From Blastomonas sp. AAP53 (lineage in GTDB: Bacteria; Pseudomonadota; Alphaproteobacteria; Sphingomonadales; Sphingomonadaceae): a stretch of DNA of 64,000 bases. The stretch is taken from positions 806,001 through 870,000 of the forward strand of contig NZ_ANFZ01000009.1 of assembly GCF_000331245.1 (NCBI RefSeq), in the 5' to 3' direction. Shown one piece after another: positions 59,497-64,000 of the stretch (the stretch's first letter is position 1; the number at the start of each line of letters is the position of its first letter). Under the pieces are notes generated by a model. It made no database searches, was not told the DNA's origin, and saw only the letters and a list, made by a program, of their open reading frames with translations. Both the position numbers and the translations under genes were made by a program.

Positions 59497-60168
59497 TCAG
59501 AAGCCGCGGAACTGGATCGCGTCATCGATGCTGACGCGCGGCACGGCAAAGTTGTTGATCGGCGCATCGGGGTCACGATAGCCCACCGCCATGCCGGTGA
59601 AGAAGATGAACTCGTCGCCGATGCCCAGCAGTTCGCGCATATAGGTGCCGTACATCGCCCAGATTTCCTGCGGGCAGCTGTCCAGCCCCGCCTCGCGCAG
59701 CAGCAGCATCACGGTCTGCAGCCACATGCCCATGTCCGACCATTGCGGCTGGCCCATATAGGTGCGGCAATAGGTGAAGATCTGCACCGGCGCGCCGAAG
59801 CTGTCCCAATTGGCCATCATCTGCTTCATCCGGCCCGCGCCATCCTCGCGGCCAATGCCCAGTGCGCCGAACATCGCCTCGCCGACAGCGCGCCGCTGAG
59901 TCTCGTACCGGCCTTCAAGACCTTCGGGGTAGATCGGATATTCCATCCCTTCGCCCGCAGGCGCGGTGGCAGCCTTGGCCTTGATCTTGGCCGTCAGGTC
60001 CGCCAGCGGCTCGCCGGTGAGCACGATGGCATTCCACGGCTGCGTGTTGCCGCCAGAGGGCGAACGCTGCGCCTTGGTCAGAATGTCGCGGATCGTCTCC
60101 AGCGAAACTGCATCAGGCTTGAACTGACGCACGGAACGACGGGTGGCGACGGCTTCTGATACGTTCAA
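59497..60168 (-). CDS. Nitroreductase family flavoprotein
   Basis: The 223-residue FMN-dependent oxidoreductase has the family start TRRSVRQFKPDAV and the FMN-binding SPSGGNTQPWNAIV near residue 37. LLLREAGLDSCPQE and the C-terminal GMAVGYRDPDAPINNF also fit. Such enzymes reduce nitro compounds or quinones with NAD(P)H; the natural substrate is unknown. The TTG at 60168 is chosen because GGAG lies 7 bases upstream and family homology begins right after it; the longer frame upstream runs through the dispersed repeat and is not coding. Confidence 0.88.
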   Translation of the reverse strand: MNVSEAVATRRSVRQFKPDAVSLETIRDILTKAQRSPSGGNTQPWNAIVLTGEPLADLTAKIKAKAATAPAGEGMEYPIYPEGLEGRYETQRRAVGEAMFGALGIGREDGAGRMKQMMANWDSFGAPVQIFTYCRTYMGQPQWSDMGMWLQTVMLLLREAGLDSCPQEIWAMYGTYMRELLGIGDEFIFFTGMAVGYRDPDAPINNFAVPRVSIDDAIQFRGF

Positions 60169-60265
60169 GGCGGTTCTCCAAGTCAGGATCGATGATTTAA
60201 CCGCGTGGTTAAACCGGGGGCTAACCTTTGGCAAGTCCGGTGCGAGCTTGAACCGTTTCCGCGTA

Positions 60266-60427
60266 CGTCCCTCGACTTCGCTCGGGACAGACGGGGGAGG
60301 AGTGGCAGATAAGAACATGCCACGACCGGCGGCATGAGGCAGCAGGCCAATCGCGACCTCACCCCGCACACCATGCAAAAGCGAGCTCGCACACACCTGC
60401 CGTGTTTCCGAGCGAAGTCGAGGGACG
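60266..60427. repeat. Dispersed repeat, copy pair 2
   Basis: One full copy of the CCCTCGACTTCGCTCGGG unit is at 60266-60287 and an inverted copy with one mismatch is at about 60407-60427, 119 bases apart. They lie between cobT and the nitroreductase. The order is opposite to that of the pair at 54699-54764. The bases between them hold no supported gene. Confidence 0.75.
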
Positions 60428-60446
60428 TTGCGTCAACCCCGCGGCC

Positions 60447-62270
60447 CTATTCGTCGTCGAATAGCCCCGCCAGTTGCTCGACCATCGCGCCGCCCAATTG
60501 CTCTGCGTCCATGATCGTGACCGCCCGGCGATAATAGCGGGTGACATCATGGCCGATGCCGATCGCGATAAGCTGCACCGGTGACATCTTCTCGATCCAG
60601 TCGATCACCTTGCGCAGGTGCTGCTCCAGATACGCGCCATGGTTGACCGAAAGCGTCGAATCATCGACCGGCGCGCCATCGGAAATCACCATCAGGATGC
60701 GCCGCTCCTCGTGCCGCGCGATCAGCCGGTTGTGCGCCCAGAGCAAGGCCTCGCCGTCGATGTTTTCCTTGAGCAGCCCCTCGCGCATCATCAGGCCCAG
60801 GTTCTTGCGCGCGCGCCGCCAGGGCTCATCCGCCTTCTTGTAGATGATGTGGCGCAGGTCGTTGAGGCGGCCGGGAAGCTGCGGGCGGCCCTGCGCCAGC
60901 CAGTCCTCGCGGCACTGCCCGCCCTTCCAGGCCTTGGTGGTGAAGCCCAGGATCTCGGTCTTGACGCCGCAACGCTCGAGCGTGCGCGCCATGATGTCCG
61001 CGCTAATGGCCGCAATGCTGATCGGGCGGCCGCGCATCGATCCCGAATTGTCGATCAGCAGCGTCACCACGGTATCGCGGAACTCGGTATCGCGCTCGAT
61101 CTTGTACGACAGCGAATGGCCCGGCGCGACGACAACGCGCGCCAGCCGCGCGGCATCGAGCATGCCCTCTTCCTGGTCGAAGTCCCAGCTGCGGCTCTGC
61201 TGCGCCATCAACCGGCGCTGCAAACGGTTGGCGAGCTTGGTCACCGCGCCCTGCAGATGCGCCAGCTGCTGGTCGAGATAGGCGCGCAGCCGCAGCAGCT
61301 CGTCCTCGTCGCACAGGTCGGTGGCCTCGATCACTTCGTCGAAGCGCGTGGTCCACGCCTTGTATTCGAAATCGTTGGGCAGATCAGTCCAGGGGCGGTT
61401 GGGCCGCGTCGGCATCATGCCATCGTCGCCCATCTCGCCGGGGTCGCCATCGTCGCCCTGCTCCATCTCGCCTTCGGTTTCGGACTGGTCACCGTCCTCG
61501 TTCTCGCCAGTCTGTTCCTCGCCCCGCGCCTCGGTCTGGCCCTGATCGGTGCCGTCCTGCTCGCCCTCCTGGTCCTCGGGCTCGCCCTCCTCGGACGAAT
61601 CGTCGTCGTCGCCTTCGTCCTGGCTGTCTTCCTCGTCCATCTGGCCTTCGGTCAGCTCCAGATGCTCCAGCAACCGGTTTGCGAGCGCAGCAAACGCCGC
61701 CTGGTCATCCAGCGACAAGGCCAGGTTCTCGATATCCTCGCCGCCCCTGGACTCGATCCACTCGCGCACCAGATCAACCCCGGCGACCGCCCCGGCCGGC
61801 ATCGGCGTACCGGTCAGCCGCTCACGTACGATCAGACCAAGAGCGGTCGACAGCGGAACCTCGTCCACGCGCGTGGCGCGGGCGATCGGGTCGGAGCGCA
61901 TCCGCATCTCGAGCGCAGCGTCGAGATTGGCTCCCAGCCCGCTCATCGCGCGGCTGCCCAGCGCCTCGATCCGCACCTGTTCGATCGCATCGAACGCCGC
62001 ACGGGCCACAGCCTCCTTGGGAGCATTGGCGTTATGCTGCGCGGGATTGTGATGCTTCAGCCGCAGCGCATACAGATCGGCAAATCCGCGCGCTTCGGCA
62101 ACCTGATCGGCAGGCAGTTTGCGCCCCGGCATCGGCACGCGCAGTTTGCTCCCCGATTGCGATGGCGGGTCGGCGGTGAACGCGACCTCGATTTCGGGCT
62201 GGTGCGCGATGGCGCGCGCCGTACCGGCCAGCACATTCTTCAGATCATCGAGCGGGGTGCGATTGGTCAT
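60447..62270 (-). CDS. cobT: Cobaltochelatase subunit CobT
   Basis: With CobS, CobT forms the AAA+ chaperone that helps CobN insert cobalt into hydrogenobyrinate diamide during aerobic cobalamin synthesis. The 607-residue protein has an N-terminal helical part and a very acidic linker of about residues 210-300 ([20 protein letters not shown]). A C-terminal von Willebrand A domain follows with the MIDAS motif [13 protein letters not shown] near 405. The length is normal. CobS and CobN are not adjacent in the window; the upstream gene is a penicillin-binding protein. Confidence 0.94.
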   Translation of the reverse strand: MTNRTPLDDLKNVLAGTARAIAHQPEIEVAFTADPPSQSGSKLRVPMPGRKLPADQVAEARGFADLYALRLKHHNPAQHNANAPKEAVARAAFDAIEQVRIEALGSRAMSGLGANLDAALEMRMRSDPIARATRVDEVPLSTALGLIVRERLTGTPMPAGAVAGVDLVREWIESRGGEDIENLALSLDDQAAFAALANRLLEHLELTEGQMDEEDSQDEGDDDDSSEEGEPEDQEGEQDGTDQGQTEARGEEQTGENEDGDQSETEGEMEQGDDGDPGEMGDDGMMPTRPNRPWTDLPNDFEYKAWTTRFDEVIEATDLCDEDELLRLRAYLDQQLAHLQGAVTKLANRLQRRLMAQQSRSWDFDQEEGMLDAARLARVVVAPGHSLSYKIERDTEFRDTVVTLLIDNSGSMRGRPISIAAISADIMARTLERCGVKTEILGFTTKAWKGGQCREDWLAQGRPQLPGRLNDLRHIIYKKADEPWRRARKNLGLMMREGLLKENIDGEALLWAHNRLIARHEERRILMVISDGAPVDDSTLSVNHGAYLEQHLRKVIDWIEKMSPVQLIAIGIGHDVTRYYRRAVTIMDAEQLGGAMVEQLAGLFDDE

Positions 62271-62330
62271 GCCCTATCGCTGGAGATGCCAGCGACCGAT
62301 GTCAAGCGGACGGCGGTCACGCCATCAGGA

Positions 62331-64000
62331 TCATTGCGGCGGATCGGCGGGTTCCAGCCTGCGCCGCTCGACCTGCGCGCCATTGCCGTCGACCGTCACC
62401 GCGACCGGTGCACCGCCGACATTGCCCGATATGGTCAGCCCCTCTGGGGTGACACGGACATTCGTGCCGCCGATCTCGCCGGTAATTTCACCCTCCAGAA
62501 GCGGGCCAATCACCGGATCGGGATCAACTTCTTCAGGAGGCGCAACAGGCGCGGCGCGGCGCGGCGGAACGGCACCGCGCACCGCCTCACCCATGAACTG
62601 CCGCCAAATGCGCGCCGGCAGTCCGCCGCCGCGAATGCCCTGCATCGGGCTGTTGTCGTCATTGCCGATCCACACGCCCACCACCAGGTCACCGGCATAG
62701 CCGATGAACAGCGCGTCGCGATTGTCCTGGCTGGTGCCAGTCTTGCCGAAATTGGCGATGTTCAGGCTCGCCGCGCGACCCGTGCCACGATTAACGGCGG
62801 CGCGCAGCATGTCCTGCATCTGCTCGTGCACGCGAGACGAATAGCTGTCGGGTCCATCGACCAGCCAATCGAACCAGCCCTGCTCCTCGCGCTGGAAGGC
62901 ATGCGGCTCCACCGGCCAGGCGTTGCCCGCGACGCCGGCAAAGGCAGCGGTCATTTCCAGCAAGGTTGCGCTGCCGCTGCCCAGCGCCAGGCTGGGGTCG
63001 CCTTGCGCAAACGGCCCCTTGAGGCCCAGTTGCGTCGCCTGCTTGATCACCTTTTCGCTGCCCACCTGCTGGAACAGGCGCACAGCGGCGACATTGCTCG
63101 AATGAATGAATGCCTCTTCCAGGCTGATCACGCCGCGATAGCGATCCCCGGCGTTGCGCGGACGATAGCTGCCAGTGGTGATCGGCGAATCATCGACGAC
63201 GCTATTGGGCTCCATCCCTGCCTCCAGCGCGGCGAGCCAGACGAACAGCTTGAAGGTGGAGCCCGGCTGCCGGCGTGCCTGGGTGGCTCGGTTGAACGGC
63301 GAGGCCGCATGATCCTTGCCGCCGACCATCGCGACGACCTCGCCATTGGTACGCATCGCGACCAATGCCACCTGCGCCTTGCCGAGGCCTGCGCGCGCGA
63401 CGATGCGTTCGGCAGCGCGCTGCAGCCGCGCATCCAGCGTCGTCGTCAGTTCCAGCCGGCTGTGCGACATCTCGGTCAGCGCGCGCGCCTGCGGCATCGC
63501 CCAGTCGGCAAAATAGGTGCCGTTGGCGATCCTGGGGCGCTCGTGCACATCGAGCCGGGGTTGCGGCAGCGCATCCGCCTGTTGCTGCGTCAGATAGCCG
63601 GCATTGACCATCGCCGTGCGCACCATCGCGGCGCGGCGGCTGGCCCCCTCCCAGTTGCGCGTCGGGGCAAAGCGCGATGGCGCCTGTACCAGCCCGGCGA
63701 GCAGGATCGCCTGTTCGGGCTTCAGCTTTTCGGGCTGGCGGTAGAAATAGTGCAGCGAGGCGGCGCGAAGCCCGTACACATTGTCGCCAAAATAGGCGTT
63801 GGACAGATACCGCCCTAGGATCTCGTCCTTGGTCAGCCAGGTTTCCAGCCAGAACGCGATCAGCATCTCGCGCAGTTTGCGCGTCAGGCTGCGCTCGGGG
63901 GTGAGGAAGCTGATCTTGGCGAGCTGCTGGGTGATCGTGCTGCCACCCTGCATGCCGCTGGCGCCTGAGACATTCGCCCAGAGCGCCCGCGCGAGCCCAC
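62331..64000 (-). CDS. Class A penicillin-binding protein (transglycosylase/transpeptidase), 5' end missing
   Basis: The frame is open to the right edge of the window, so about 556 C-terminal residues are seen and the N-terminal membrane anchor is outside. The visible part starts in the GT51 glycosyltransferase domain (ANVSGASGMQGGSTITQQLA). The transpeptidase domain follows with the active-site Ser in QPGSTFKLF, SSN in HSSNVAAV and KTG in FGKTGTSQD. A short C-terminal extension follows with proline-rich and beta-strand sequence. It polymerises and crosslinks peptidoglycan in the periplasm. The motif set resembles PBP1A-type proteins; the exact subclass is unsure. Confidence 0.9.
   Translation of the reverse strand, partial: GLARALWANVSGASGMQGGSTITQQLAKISFLTPERSLTRKLREMLIAFWLETWLTKDEILGRYLSNAYFGDNVYGLRAASLHYFYRQPEKLKPEQAILLAGLVQAPSRFAPTRNWEGASRRAAMVRTAMVNAGYLTQQQADALPQPRLDVHERPRIANGTYFADWAMPQARALTEMSHSRLELTTTLDARLQRAAERIVARAGLGKAQVALVAMRTNGEVVAMVGGKDHAASPFNRATQARRQPGSTFKLFVWLAALEAGMEPNSVVDDSPITTGSYRPRNAGDRYRGVISLEEAFIHSSNVAAVRLFQQVGSEKVIKQATQLGLKGPFAQGDPSLALGSGSATLLEMTAAFAGVAGNAWPVEPHAFQREEQGWFDWLVDGPDSYSSRVHEQMQDMLRAAVNRGTGRAASLNIANFGKTGTSQDNRDALFIGYAGDLVVGVWIGNDDNSPMQGIRGGGLPARIWRQFMGEAVRGAVPPRRAAPVAPPEEVDPDPVIGPLLEGEITGEIGGTNVRVTPEGLTISGNVGGAPVAVTVDGNGAQVERRRLEPADPPQ

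Noticed and set aside
60169-60396. N-terminal extension of the nitroreductase
   Set aside because: The extra 76 codons pass through the dispersed repeat (giving a PSVPSEVEG-like peptide), and a good ribosome site precedes the shorter TTG start.
60618-63818. Very long open frame on the plus strand opposite cobT and the penicillin-binding protein
   Set aside because: It is antisense to two clear genes and its translation is rich in Arg, His and Ala with no family motif. Long antisense frames are common at this GC content.

Overview
The window is a high-GC, gene-dense bacterial chromosome segment that reads as an alphaproteobacterium of the order Sphingomonadales. The evidence is the family-level look of the proteins, the presence of CckA, BamF-type lipoprotein and CobT genes, alphaproteobacterial LexA boxes (GTTC-N7-GTTC), frequent GTG/TTG starts, and an envelope cluster in which fabZ directly follows bamA-ompH with no lpxD/lpxA. 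That last point fits sphingomonads, which carry glycosphingolipids instead of lipid A. The genus cannot be fixed from this sequence alone. Nearly all of it is core chromosome: no insertion sequence, integrase, CRISPR array, tRNA or rRNA gene was recognised.

Layout. 1-5955: tail of a BamF-like lipoprotein, then a leftward block of dxs (isoprenoids), a Zur-type regulator, exported msrA with a 49-residue membrane ORF overlapping its start, and a fused pabB-pabC (folate). 6053-18509: an exported S9 peptidase, sdaA, comEC, gltX, gltA, dnaN with a small membrane ORF behind it, and a phosphatase / exported protein / rlmN operon. 18647-25382: a CPA2 cation/proton antiporter, a GNAT-nitrilase fusion behind icd, psd-pssA (phosphatidylethanolamine synthesis) and a small membrane protein whose upstream gap holds a LexA-like and a DnaA-like box.

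25731-37296: the rightward translation and envelope cluster rpsB-tsf-pyrH-frr-uppS-cdsA-dxr-rseP-bamA-ompH-fabZ, then rpmE, with very tight spacing and repeated GTGA/TGATG overlaps from frr to ompH. 37543-46666: the leftward genes alaS, recA (with an SOS box), a single-domain receiver, cckA, a DUF2062 membrane protein, smpB and dapA. 46763-49339: a soluble lytic transglycosylase and greB. 49344-54633: an aldehyde dehydrogenase plus acetolactate-synthase-like pair, a phage-type N-acetylmuramidase and a D-2-hydroxyacid dehydrogenase. 54793-64000: cysS, a CHASE2 adenylate cyclase overlapping an exported partner gene, a nitroreductase, cobT, and a class A penicillin-binding protein that runs off the right edge.

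The clearest themes are envelope biogenesis (BamF, BamA, OmpH, RseP, UppS, CdsA, Psd/PssA, PBP, Slt), the MEP pathway (Dxs and Dxr both present), translation (S2, Ts, Frr, L31, GltX, AlaS, CysS, SmpB, RlmN) and DNA damage control (RecA). No wholly new system is evident. The candidates most worth following are the possible SOS-controlled 93-residue membrane protein, the CHASE2 cyclase with its exported partner, the receiver encoded behind cckA, and several small ORFs that automatic annotation can easily miss.
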